A DNA stretch of 64,000 nt from the NCBI GenBank assembly GCA_002989075.1, contig PSQN01000007.1, forward strand, positions 1,368,206 to 1,432,205, in the 5' to 3' direction. The stretch is from Arthonia radiata (taxonomy: Eukaryota; Ascomycota; Arthoniomycetes; Arthoniales; Arthoniaceae). Of this stretch, positions 46,422-55,983 are shown piece by piece. Under the pieces are notes generated by a model that made no database searches, was not told the DNA's origin, and was given only the letters and a program-made list of their open reading frames with translations. Position 1 is the first letter of the stretch, and every line of letters starts with the position of its first letter. The position numbers were made by a program, and so were the translations under genes.

Positions 46422-46713
46422 ACTAGTGTGGAGTGCAAGATAGGTGGGTTGGGGCCAGGCTTGACATTTGCGACCCTCATATCTCAAAATATGCGTACTG
46501 CAATATTTATATGGCCACAGCATGAGCCAAAAAACACTCAAATGTGCTCTCCGATCGTACGTATATCTTCATATCTAGAGGTGCTATACAACATGCTTGA
46601 GGTAGACGAAAGCAATAAAAACTCGATCTGTACAGAAAAGGTACAAAAAGGGTCGCGGATTCCAAGCCTGGCCCCAACCTGGGGTAGACACCCATCTTGC
46701 ATTCCACAGCAGT
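46422..46713. mobile_element. MITE-like hairpin element with about 60-bp inverted repeats
   Basis: The left arm starts TGTGGAGTGCAAGATAGGTG. The right arm, read on the other strand, starts TGTGGAATGCAAGATGGGTG (18 of 20 identical). Both arms then share GGTTGGGGCCAGGCTTG exactly; the right arm carries about 13 extra bases before it. Both later share GCGACCCT. The internal part is A/T-rich and non-coding. Outermost pairing can be extended by ACT...AGT. No clear target duplication was found. Non-autonomous, no transposase. Confidence 0.6.
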
Positions 46714-46970
46714 GCAGCAGATCCCGCGTTTGATCTTGCTCATTGATCACGCACGCACGAGGCAGTTACAGGGTAACCACCGCCTCCGTGGGTAGCGTAG
46801 AAGCACCCTGACAACTTGAAGTCTACAACCTTTTTACTTTTCGATCGTACGGTAGAACTTAGTAAAGGTACAACAGTTTATACACTATAGCTGTATACAA
46901 CTGTAGTAGAAGCTTCTTTTCAGACTTGTCTTTAGCTGTGTTCGCTCATAGAGGAGCAAAGTAGACTAAC

Positions 46971-47148
46971 AAGCACGGACGCGGGAAAAATAGTGGTGGG
47001 GGCTGCAGAGGCTCTCGTGGCCCTGTATACAGTATGAGCCTCGCTACCAGTTCTTAGGCTTGCTGCATTTGTCCACAGACGACCAAGAATTCTTACCGAC
47101 ACGCACGGACAGCGGGAAAATGACCCCGGGGGCTGCAGAGAGCGTTCG
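46971..47148 (+). repeat. Imperfect direct repeat, two units of about 47 nt
   Basis: Units at 46971-47017 and 47101-47148 share CACGGAC, GCGGGAAAA and GGGGGCTGCAGAG with small differences. This suggests an old local duplication with an 84-nt spacer. Confidence 0.55.
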
Positions 47149-47485
47149 GATGAGATACTTATTTTGTACTCAACGCGACGTCGCGTTACCCAAAGATCAA
47201 GCGCCCTTTCCTGACGGTGTAGCTGGGTGTGAGCCTTGCATTTAACGTTTGCCGCCCGATACAGCTGCTTGCTAGTTGCTGAATGAAGTCACGTAGGTAG
47301 TTTCTTAGTCCGTGTGTGGGTGTACGTCGTCACGCTTCAGAGCGGATCATGATGGCGCCTAAACTCTATATGGACTAGCGTTATTGGCCAATGTACCTTC
47401 GAAATGATTCCCTGCAACCAGTGCACGCCTATTACTGACTGTTCTAGGGTATATTCGAGCTGCTAGCAGCACCAGTGCTCTCAGA

Positions 47486-48313
47486 ATGCTCACGTCTCTG
47501 CCCCCAATCGTTCCTCGCGACGCGCACACTCTGTGGTCCCCCGCCGCCCTCTCTCCTCCACCCGAGCCAGCGTCTACCAATCCATCTGGTCAACAACGGC
47601 GCACTCAACCCACGCGTAACCCCGTCCTCGCCGCTATAGATGCCGAGGAAGAAGCACTCGCAGCGCGCAAAGCCAACGTTCGCCGCTTCGGTTCGACATG
47701 GATCCGTCCGCCAGGCGTCAGCAAGACGTACCAAGCTATGGTTGACGAGGCGGCCGAGCGCGCGGAGCAGGAGGCCATAGCACGGCGTGAAGCGGCGATG
47801 GCGGAGCAGCAGGCTGCGGCTGAGGAGGAGGCGAGACGAGGGCGCGTCGGTGGGGTGGACGGAATGGACGGCGAAGAGGAAGGGATGGAGAGGGATTTGG
47901 ATGAGGAGGTGCCAGAGGCAGACGATGGGCGGACGGAGAGTGATGTTGGTGGTGATGGCACAGTCGAAGTGGATCTGGATGCTGATGTGCCCGAGGCGGG
48001 GTCTTATGAGCATACAGACACAGAGTTGGAGGACGAGAGCAGCGAAGATGAGCTTGCAAGCCCGGGACAGATGGCCGAGGAGACGGTAGCGCCAGGTAGC
48101 GCAGGAAGCGGACAAGGACCGACAGTCGTACAGAGTACGCGGATGCCGATACCAGCGGAGTTTCCGGGCAATCATGCGGTAGGGCCTTCCGAGGAGCTGG
48201 ATAGCTCGATGGTGGTGAGTAGTCCGACTGTTGCGAGACCACAGAGGAGAGCGCAGGCGCAGAGGACGCGGGGAACGCCGAACAGGGGAAGGGAGAATCA
48301 GCGTACCTCCTAA
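47486..48313 (+). CDS. APC15: Anaphase-promoting complex subunit Apc15/Mnd2-like
   Basis: Intronless, 275 aa. The start MLTSLPPIVPRDAHTLW and the block ALAARKANVRRFGSTWIRP followed by PPGVSKTYQAMVDE match the short conserved region of the fungal Apc15p family. These are subunits of the anaphase-promoting complex that aid Cdc20 turnover in the checkpoint complex (Mnd2 in yeast). After this, a long alanine/glutamate coiled-coil segment (about residues 88-118) is followed by a very acidic region with DLDEEVPEADDG and DLDADVPEAG. These are two related motifs, as if from a small internal duplication. The tail is basic with an RGTPNRGREN end. Low conservation outside the first 95 residues is expected. 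Convergent with BET1. Confidence 0.75.
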   Translation: MLTSLPPIVPRDAHTLWSPAALSPPPEPASTNPSGQQRRTQPTRNPVLAAIDAEEEALAARKANVRRFGSTWIRPPGVSKTYQAMVDEAAERAEQEAIARREAAMAEQQAAAEEEARRGRVGGVDGMDGEEEGMERDLDEEVPEADDGRTESDVGGDGTVEVDLDADVPEAGSYEHTDTELEDESSEDELASPGQMAEETVAPGSAGSGQGPTVVQSTRMPIPAEFPGNHAVGPSEELDSSMVVSSPTVARPQRRAQAQRTRGTPNRGRENQRTS

Positions 48314-48584
48314 CGGTATAGGGGACATTGTTTACGACGATCACGATCCATGTGATTATACGGCAGCAGCAGTGGTTGGCGACTGAGCATGAAAAGCCTT
48401 CTGTAGGACTATAGTGACAATCATCAAGTTACCTTATTGATAGAAAGTAACGAGGCTGACAACTTCATCGATCCATGATCTGAAATGGATTACTCTGCAT
48501 GATGGTTGCAGTTGTATGCCGTCCAACGCCTCGCTATGCCAACAAGATATCATACAGCCATTATCATGCAGCGACCAGACCAAC

Positions 48585-49246
48585 TTAGGTCAGTCTCACG
48601 TACCAGAACAGTATGATTACCGCCGCAAAAAAGCCGACCCACACCTTCCAACCAACCCCGGTCTTCTCTGCCATCCTCAGCATGCGGTTCATTGTGCCTT
48701 GTAACCGTACCCTCGTATTCGAGAAGCTGTCATTCATCTTTTCCGCAAGAGCCGTCGAGTCTCTTATCTCGTCGCCAATCAGATTCGTCAACTGTATTTC
48801 GTCAGCCTCCGCGCCGGATAATTTCTCACAGGCCCCGTTCATCCGCTCGGCTTTCTTCACACACCTGTTTCAACTGCTGCACCCTGGCGCTCATACCCTC
48901 CATCTGCTGTTCATTCTGCCCCTCTAGCTCGTTCAACACTGCATCACTGTACTGCCCCTTCTTATTCGGCGTTGCGCTCCGATACTTGCTCGCGGAGCCA
49001 TTGCCGTCTGCGCCTGCGAAGAGCTCGTCACGCGCGCTGCTGCTGCGGTTCGGATATGGACTTGGACTGTAACCGTATCCGCCCGGACGCGGCGACGCAG
49101 AATGTGTTCGTGTTTGGGTATACGAACTGCCGCCGTCGAAGTCCGCAAAGAGGTTGTTGCGAGAAGGAGCGTTGCCGAATCTGGGGTGTTGGTGCTTAGC
49201 GAGCGAGATAGGGCTACTTGATTATGCAGACTTACCTCGAGGCCAT
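48585..49246 (-). CDS. BET1: SNARE protein BET1
   Basis: Qc-SNARE for ER-Golgi vesicle fusion, 177 aa and C-terminally anchored. Exon 1 is just 11 coding nt (49246-49236), exon 2 49180-48865, exon 3 48791-48585. Introns are 54 nt (donor GTAAGT, branch GCTAAG) and 73 nt (donor GTGTGT, branch GCTGAC); phases agree. The spliced N-terminus reads MASRFGNAPSRNNLF and is followed by a glycine/serine/tyrosine-rich linker. The SNARE helix runs from LNELEGQNEQQMEGMSARVQ through LTNLIGDEIRDSTALAEKMN to TRVRLQGTMNRMLRMAEKTG. The zero-layer Gln should be in the first part of the motif. The transmembrane anchor is WVGFFAAVIILFWYV at the end. Sequences such as GDEIRD and MLRMAE are signature for Bet1. Confidence 0.9.
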
Positions 49247-49896
49247 TACTGCATCGAAGGGTTACGAAGGAGTGACAGAAAGGAAATGCTGAAGGCCTCC
49301 GCATTCGAGGTCGTCCGAAATCTTTATTCATCTGATATCCATATCTTGGCAAGCTTCAGCCCTATTTTGAGGGGTTGCAAAGGGTTACAGACCCTTTGCC
49401 TTGTTTTCTTCAGCTGAACTCCAACAACACTGCCACAATCTGCCAATGGCGCTGCATTAGACCCATGCCTGACCAGCTGACCATAGAGCGATCTGCGATA
49501 TCCTCCGTAGTCATGGCGCAGGCGTATTTATTTGCCTCAAGGCATTCTCGCTTCGACTCTGCAAGCTCTGCCAGCACTTCAGCAACTGCCGCAACTTGTT
49601 CTGCTTCACTGTTGTGCACTGGTCTTATGTAAGCTCATTTTAGCATTCAGAAAACAGCACAGAGAACGTTATCATTGTGTTTCCGGAATCCAAATGCTTG
49701 GGTAGCAGTCGAGTTGGCGCGACTCGACCCTCAGAATATTTTCGCCTCAGCAGTGCCGCGCTGTAGACCAACCATGGGAGAGCTTCCATAGCTCCTGCTA
49801 AGCTCGATCGCCGAATGCAGGCACGAGCTCTGATGCGAAAGGCGGTTCGCGATCTATCGCGGTTCAGAAGCGGCGTACAGGCATCCTCGTCTCCCG
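49247..49896. other. Intergenic region, BET1 / conserved unknown gene
   Basis: 650 bp between divergent starts. Only short frames. Probably two promoters. No repeat recognised. Confidence 0.4.
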
Positions 49897-51812
49897 ATGC
49901 TGAACGATTCAGACTCGGCAGCATGGTCAGCACTCGTGGTGGCTGCATTTGCCATGGTGATCGCCCTCGGTCAACTGTGCCAGCAGTACGCATCAAGCGG
50001 TCACCTCATCAGGCTTTGCGATAGTGTGGTGTATGGCGGTCGCTCTGGGCTTCCAGGCAAAGGAAGACGGGTTTGGAGCTGGAGTCAATTTCGCTTTCGA
50101 GTGCTATACGACGTCCCAGTGTTTAGGCTTGCGCGCGGCAGAGGCAATGTGTGGGACACATACCCCCTATCCTCGGTTCGCTCCACGGAGGAGATTGATA
50201 CCGTAACCAATGACAAGCACTGGTCGGCGCTAGGTCCGACGCCTCAGGTGAGTCCCTGGCATTGGCCGTTTTCTATGCTACTAAAGCTACTTCGCAATCC
50301 CCATAAGCAGCCAAGATGCGCATGTCGACCAAAAAGAAAGAGCTTTACATCTTGTGAATATAGACTTTTCACGTACTTCGCTCACGACCCATGCCTTGCG
50401 AAAGTCATTTCATAAGAGAAGGATGCCACTACAGCTGCAAACGCTAACATGTTCGACTACAGGTTGGTGAGGCAGCTTGGGTATCATTTTGTCGAAAAAT
50501 CAAGGACAATTGTCGAGAACGTCTTATCATCTCGTTGAAACACAACGACGCGGATCGCGTGCCTCCAGAGCTACCCAACATACCCGTGCCAGTGTCACTG
50601 AGAGATGTGATCATAATGGCGTACTCGATCGGAATGGATTGTACTGATGCGTGCTTCACCCGCCGGACGCTGTCAATGCAAGGAGACTCGGGAGTCCTTA
50701 CTAGCTCGAACCACCCTACACTGGGCCTGGTACTCCATTTCTCGCCGCAGAATTCCGAGTCCGATCATCCACAGCCGAAGCAATGGCGATCGTGGGTCGC
50801 GCGAGCCCTTGGTAGTGTACCCGTGGCTGGCGACATACTCGCTTGGAACGGCATGCATGGGCTGAAGTATTACGAGAACGCTGATGAGCTGCTTGTGCAG
50901 GTCTTACAATGTTGCAGAACCAATGGGAAGCTCGATCTTGAGCGTGCGACCGCCGAGGGAGACACTAAAACAGTGGAAAGTTACAGTTCCGCAGGCGGGT
51001 CTACCCCCGTGATAGTATCACGAGGGCAGTGCCCCGAGCTTCCGCATTACTGGCTCAGTCAAATGGACGTTTTCCATGGCCACTTCGCTACGCCATGGCC
51101 AGACCCTGAATACTACGTCTGCGCCAGAGGCTTCGGCATCATTCTTAGAATTCTCGGTTTCGACGAAAACGTGGGCCCAAAGGCGCTCATGTTCCCAGGC
51201 GACGATATCAAGACGTTCTTTGGTAATGACTTGCCGCTCGCAAGTCATCCTCCATACGCAGTCAACGTCGCCACGCTACGCGAACCCATTCGCCCTGAGC
51301 GTGCAGATCCACCGCGAATGCCACCAGATCCTGGCTGGCACTATTATCCCACTTTCAAGTGCGACCTCCCAAAACTTGCAATTGTGGGTGACAAGGAGTT
51401 CACGTTCGATGACTTTAATCGAAATGTTCCGTACACCAGCATCACAGATCATACACTGTTTGTCCATGAGCTGATGGGGTTTGACCATTGGCTGAACAAA
51501 GCCGGCGAGACAGCGGCCATCGTCTGCGGCAAAGCCATGCTTTTGAAGCATGCTCCTGCGCTGTGCCAGTATGTCATTGGCCGCTTCTATGAGGCCTTCA
51601 GGTATTGCTACGTCACCGGTGGAGACGGCTGGAGCTGTAGTGAGGAGATTCGGAGGTCAATGATTGAGCTTGGTCTGTCGGATGCCGAGATCACCTTTTT
51701 GATTGTCGCTGTGTTAAGGACTTTAAGGTATGCGTTTTGTATTGGGAGCGGCTTGAACACGAAGCCTGCGCTGCAAATAATGTGGCAGGATATGTCAGCG
51801 CATATGGTGTAA
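49897..51812 (+). CDS. Conserved-looking fungal protein of unknown function (566 aa), membrane-anchored
   Basis: I cannot name this family. Exons are 49897-50247 and 50463-51812, joined in phase 0 across a 215-nt intron (donor GTGAGT, branch GCTAAC, acceptor CAG). One membrane segment lies at residues 10-30 (WSALVVAAFAMVIALGQL). A basic aromatic stretch RVWSWSQFRFRVLYDVPVF and an acidic linker follow. The large C-terminal part is globular with many Cys, Trp and His: CRKIKDNCRER, IIMAYSIGMDCTDACF, HFATPWPDPEYYVC and FYEAFRYCYVTGGDGWSC. The pattern WVSFC...IPVPVSLRDV suggests a conserved domain typical of uncharacterised Pezizomycotina proteins. No catalytic motif, ATP-binding loop or known repeat is visible. 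The composition is clearly that of a real protein, and the frame is intact. It probably acts at a membrane. Confidence 0.75.
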
Positions 51813-51940
51813 GAGTGGAAAAGCGCAATGACCTGGCTGGCCGGTGTCGTTGTTGTAGCGCTTGTTCAGTAGTTCGGGTAGCTGCGATATGTGCTGCTCT
51901 AATATGATGTAGGATAGGATGAGGGTTGATGGGAATAACA

Positions 51941-53326
51941 TCACGCAAATTCGACGCTCTGTCTCCACTCCGGCTTGCCTTCCAGCCTGAACACCACGCC
52001 GTCTCCAAAGTATCCGGCCATATCCCATGCTTTCATTGTGCCTCCGTCATATGGCCCGTGGGTCTGGCCGCCATCCCTCGCGTCGGCCCACTTATAAAAC
52101 CATTGCTTCTGGGCACCTTCACCAGCCTCTCTATTCGCTTCTGGTGCCTTTTCGGGCTCAGGGTCAACCCACACCTCTCCCATATCTCTTCGATATTGTC
52201 TTTCCAGCAACGCACGTTCCGCCTCATAGATCTCTGTTTGCCCTCTTGTCAACAGCGCATCCGCCGCGCTCGTCAAAGCCTCGACGTCCTCCTTCCGCTT
52301 CTCCTCTGCGGGATCATTCGTCCCATTCATTTCCACATCGCCCGTCTCGCCCTTCCGTCGATTCTTCTTAAACGCTTGCTTTTTCTTCTCCTTCCCTCTG
52401 CCCAATCGCTGCAGTCCCTCCAATACTGTCTCTCCCTCCTCCAGACGCTTAATCAGCTCCCCAAGCAACGCGCCGGTCGAGACCGCATCGTCCCTAATAT
52501 CCCTCTCCCTCCTCTCCTTTTCCCTCTCCTCCTCCGCCTCCGCCGCCTTTCGCATAGCAGCCTTACTACTATTCCCCTCCAACCACGCATCATGCACCTC
52601 AAACGGGTCCTTCGCATTCCGCACAAAATTGCCCGACTCATCAAACCTCCCCTCTTCTTGCTCATTCCGCATATGAAACGCATCCAATCGCGGCGCATGG
52701 CTCTTCTTGCTCCCAGCGCCCAACTCCTCGTCCACATCGCTCCCCACCGCATCTCTCCGCTCATCGCCCCCCTCAGAGTCATCACTACTGCTCTCCTCAC
52801 GCTCCTTGGTACTCTTGTCCTTCCCGATCCCAAAATCCGCAGACACATGCCCGCCTGCCTTCGAACTCGTGATCTGCCCCTCGATCTCCCCCGCGTCCAT
52901 GAACCGCACTTCTTTCCTCCCCTTCCCCTCTTTCGCTAGTTCTTCGTCCTCATCACCATCTGGATGTCGCTCCCCCTCGATATCCGCAAACATGTCGTTC
53001 TCATCTTCGTCTTTGCTCTTCGCTGCATCTTTCTCCTCCTTCCGCCGCAATCGGGCTTTATCCTCCGCGCGTGCATCAAAGTTCTCATTGGAAGAGTCCG
53101 AGTCGTAGCCCTCGAGCTTCACGGCATTGCGTTTTGCTTGGAGTCCGCCGCGGCCGATTTCGTCGAGGTCGAGGATGGCGTCTTCGTCGGGGGCGTCGCC
53201 GGCGAGTGTGGAGGGGTTGCGGTGGTCGAATTTGGGCTTTTTGGAGGGGGCGGCGTCGGAGGAGGTGGGGGCGCCGGAGATTTGGGAGCGGGAGACGTCG
53301 CCGTGGGCGGCGCGTTTGAGGCCCAT
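51941..53326 (-). CDS. LIN1: U5 snRNP-associated GYF protein, LIN1/CD2BP2
   Basis: Intronless, 461 aa. CD2BP2/Lin1 is part of the U5 snRNP and helps tri-snRNP assembly in the nucleus. The first 90 residues include a nuclear-signal-like SKKPKFDHRNP and the family block LEGYDSDSSNENFD. A long acidic and basic charged middle follows. The conserved RFDESGNFVRN is followed by AKDPFEVHDAWLEG. A helical TGALLGELIKRLEEGETVLEGL segment and a lysine-rich patch then precede the C-terminal GYF domain at about residues 405-461. It shows WFYKW, THGPYDGGTMKAWDMAGYF and VVFRLEG, giving the GP-(F/Y)-x4-M-x2-W-x3-GYF signature. Start at ATG 53326, stop at 51941. It lies head-to-tail behind RAD57 with 195 bp between them. 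Confidence 0.9.
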   Translation of the reverse strand: MGLKRAAHGDVSRSQISGAPTSSDAAPSKKPKFDHRNPSTLAGDAPDEDAILDLDEIGRGGLQAKRNAVKLEGYDSDSSNENFDARAEDKARLRRKEEKDAAKSKDEDENDMFADIEGERHPDGDEDEELAKEGKGRKEVRFMDAGEIEGQITSSKAGGHVSADFGIGKDKSTKEREESSSDDSEGGDERRDAVGSDVDEELGAGSKKSHAPRLDAFHMRNEQEEGRFDESGNFVRNAKDPFEVHDAWLEGNSSKAAMRKAAEAEEEREKERRERDIRDDAVSTGALLGELIKRLEEGETVLEGLQRLGRGKEKKKQAFKKNRRKGETGDVEMNGTNDPAEEKRKEDVEALTSAADALLTRGQTEIYEAERALLERQYRRDMGEVWVDPEPEKAPEANREAGEGAQKQWFYKWADARDGGQTHGPYDGGTMKAWDMAGYFGDGVVFRLEGKPEWRQSVEFA

Positions 53327-53521
53327 GGTATTCGATGTTGATCCCAGAGTAGATGGAGAGAGATAGGTGTGCTGCGGACGTCGCTGTTGGGGATGCGGAA
53401 GGTGCTTGGTAGGGGAAACGTGGCACTATCAAAATACCGCTTGTTGCCAAGAGTTTTCAAGAGGGAAGTGGCTGTAATATTGAAAAGGGACGCTCTGTCT
53501 CGACAAGCACTTAAGACTGAG

Positions 53522-54914
53522 CTACTGCCCTACAACCTTTTCCTGCCCATCTTCGTGCTCCTTTGGTTCGGTCCAGAGCCCTTGCTCTCCAATCGTGAAT
53601 TTCACACCATGCTCGCCGGCAGCGTCCTTAAGCCAGGGCGCAAAGACGACCTTCAACCTTCGCTCACCGCCCCTTCGCTGTCTTCTGAGTGCCAATCTGC
53701 ACGCGATCTGGTTTGTCCACACCAAACCCAGAGAGGGCGTCTTCATCCGGCCATCGCTGCTCGATATCGAAGCCGGCGTATCTCCCCATCCACTGAACCA
53801 TCGCTGTTGATGATCGTACGTCATCGACTGCTGTCCTTGTATCTCGTCGTCATCTGGCGCCGGACTCTCCCATCCGCTGTTAGCATCGCGGCTGCGCTGA
53901 GATAGTGACATTGCTTGCGTCGACGGAGGCGCTGCTACACCCGAGGACGAGCCCGAAGGGAAGCGGTCGGCGACTTGGTTAGCTACCACTACCGCCAGAT
54001 TCTCTTTCCGCGCCAGCTCCCGAAGCATAGCCCCCGTCGCCATTAGTTGGGCACTTCGCTTCGCCATGGCTTTTGGGCCAGCACGGCCGACATCTCGGCG
54101 CTCGTATTCTGCGCGAAAGTTTGCTGTAATGCTGTCGATGACTACGAGGCCTACATTGTGGCGTTTGACAGCTATAGGCAGCTGATACCGTAAGATATGC
54201 TCTTGAGATTCAAGATCGGGGGTCTGAATACTGAGCACTCGTGAGAGCGACGGGCGTTCATCGTCAGAAAGTGATGCTAGCTTGGTATGGTTGCTCGCAA
54301 TCTGAGTAAGACGAGACGTTTGCAGGGCAGATTCAGTCGATATGTAGACGGCTGATCTGGATTGGCCGTATGGTGCTGGTGATTGGACGGCGAGTAAAAG
54401 TGTTAGAAGCAGCTGCGTTTTGCCTGCACCGCTATTAAAAATGTGTCAGCCATTGAATGTGTGCCGTATGTGAATGCCAAGACATGTAATATTTCTCATC
54501 AAAAAGCCGAGCGAATGACCAAGCTCACCTTTCTCCAGTTACTTCACTGAGATAGCCCAAAGGGAAGCCTCCGCCAAGTGCTTCATCCAGGCCATCATCA
54601 AGGGTGCTAATGACCTTCCACTTGTCCACGAGATCTCGACCGGTCGACTTCAGGATAGCCTTGCTTTTTGATAGATCAGAATTACCGGGATTGTCTCGGG
54701 GATGATCGGGTTCGAGATGCGCATGCAACGCGTGTAGAACGGAAGTTGCTAGCCGACGGACGTCACGCGCCGGCACTTGTGCCTGCTTCGCGATGTCGAC
54801 CGCATCGAGAGTCAGCAGGTCTGATGTTGTGATGCTGTTGCGTTCAAGAGATGGCAAGATATTTGAGAAGGGCGACGTCTGCACATCCGGTGCGACGGAC
54901 AACAGATCGGTCAT
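53522..54914 (-). CDS. RAD57: RecA-family recombination mediator RAD57
   Basis: Rad51 paralog that with Rad55 stabilises Rad51 filaments in homologous recombination. 431 aa, exons 54914-54529 and 54431-53522. The 96-nt intron (donor GTGAGC, branch CTGAC) falls inside the Walker A: the joined motif is GESGAGKTQ, preceded by GGGFPLGYLSEVT. An N-terminal helix-hairpin-helix-like region (LPSLERNSITTSDLLTLD) matches Rad51-type N-domains. Walker B is VGLVVIDSITANFRAEY. AVVVANQVADRF is the L2-side strand. A low-complexity insert (about residues 285-345) lies between the core and the C-terminal strands, as often in Rad57. XRCC3-type naming would be equivalent in vertebrates. Frame intact. Confidence 0.82.
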
Positions 54915-55983
54915 TGTTTGAGACGAAAAGCGCTGGACTCAGGGGGCATTCAGGGGCCATCAACACCGCTGCTTCGGGGCCAAGGACGCTAAAGCTTGGG
55001 GCGTTTAAGCCGCGGGCTAGGGGCTAAAAAAGCTTGGACATTCTGCAAAAGGCGGGGTCTCTCCATCCGCAAGTCCGTGACTGACGCTCTTCTCTCACTT
55101 CACCAAACCAGCAAAAGTCATATTACCGCAATCTGGAAACATAGGTAATCTTCGGATCGGACTGAAAGGCAGATTAGAGATAACGACTGCTGCTATCGGA
55201 CGCCGTCGAACGTTTCGCTGGGCATTCGGGATCTATATATCACCTCCACACCATCTCCTTTCGGCCGACCTTCGCCGCCGCTTTTGAATCTGAACCACCT
55301 CCAACCTCTTCTCCTCTACCGTGTCAGCTCCATCTTATCATTGTGGAACCCAAAGTACCGCATATATCATCCGCTCATCCTTGTCGTTCCCCTCGGAATA
55401 GCTTCCACCTTGAACAACGATACACCTGGTACAAACGGTTACCACGTCTACCCCTCGCGCTGGTCTCACGTTCGACCGACTGGGCAGGTGGTTATGTTTG
55501 GAGAAGGAGCTGGCTGAGGAAGCACAGGTAAGCTTCGCGAGTTTGCTATCTGTTTACCTTCCGATCGCTGCCGTCTCCGTGCTTCGTCTTCGCATCTTCG
55601 CATATAAAAACCGTTTTACATGCCGGCAGTCTAGCCCCGTCAAGCTCATGACGTCCAGCACGTGCTAGCTCCCACTCGGGCATCTTACACTGCTCCAGCT
55701 GTCCGTCTACTTGAACAAGATCGACGGCTCTCTAGCTGCCTCCAGAGGTCTGCCAGGTCCTTCAAGGCCTCGGTACTACTTTTTCTTCTTGCTGCTTATC
55801 ATACTTCTCAACTCAAGAGCAAGCAGTATCCATGCCATCCTATTACTTGCAAGATTGTCACTACTTCTACCGCACCGCGTTGCGGCTCCTTAACATCGCC
55901 GTGCTGATCTCGACAATCACGCCTTGATCCGGGATCGCCATATGAGAGTGCTTCCTTCTTTCAGACGCTAACAGCTTCTTAAA
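54915..55983. promoter_or_regulatory. Divergent region and probable 5' leader intron of the carnitine acyltransferase gene
   Basis: 1.07 kb between RAD57 and the acyltransferase. Sequence 55250-55527 is C/T-rich like a leader. A GTAAGC donor at 55528 and acceptors at 55964 (TTTCAG) or 55974 (ACAG), with GCTAAC just before the latter, suggest a 5' untranslated intron of about 440 nt. A short upstream frame (ATGTTTGGAGAAGGAGCTGG, then TGA) would lie in that leader. Confidence 0.35.

Larger units (their letters stand above)
45776..47485. other. Gene-poor stretch with a MITE-like element and a short duplication
   Basis: 1.7 kb. TATAAA on the minus strand at 45888-45883 serves the BYS1-like gene. 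An inverted-repeat element occupies 46422-46713, and an imperfect 47-nt direct repeat occurs at 46971-47017 and 47101-47148. The part between 46840 and 46920 is A/T-rich with a TATAC...GTATA palindrome. No gene is supported. Confidence 0.45.

Noticed and set aside
47444-48344. Long minus-strand frames (294 and 202 codons) opposite APC15
   Set aside because: Antisense shadows of a GC-biased gene; the plus-strand frame has the recognised Apc15 block.
51926-52939. 337-codon plus-strand frame opposite LIN1
   Set aside because: Antisense shadow of the charged LIN1 sequence; Leu/Pro/Arg-rich with no motif, while LIN1 has a clear GYF domain.
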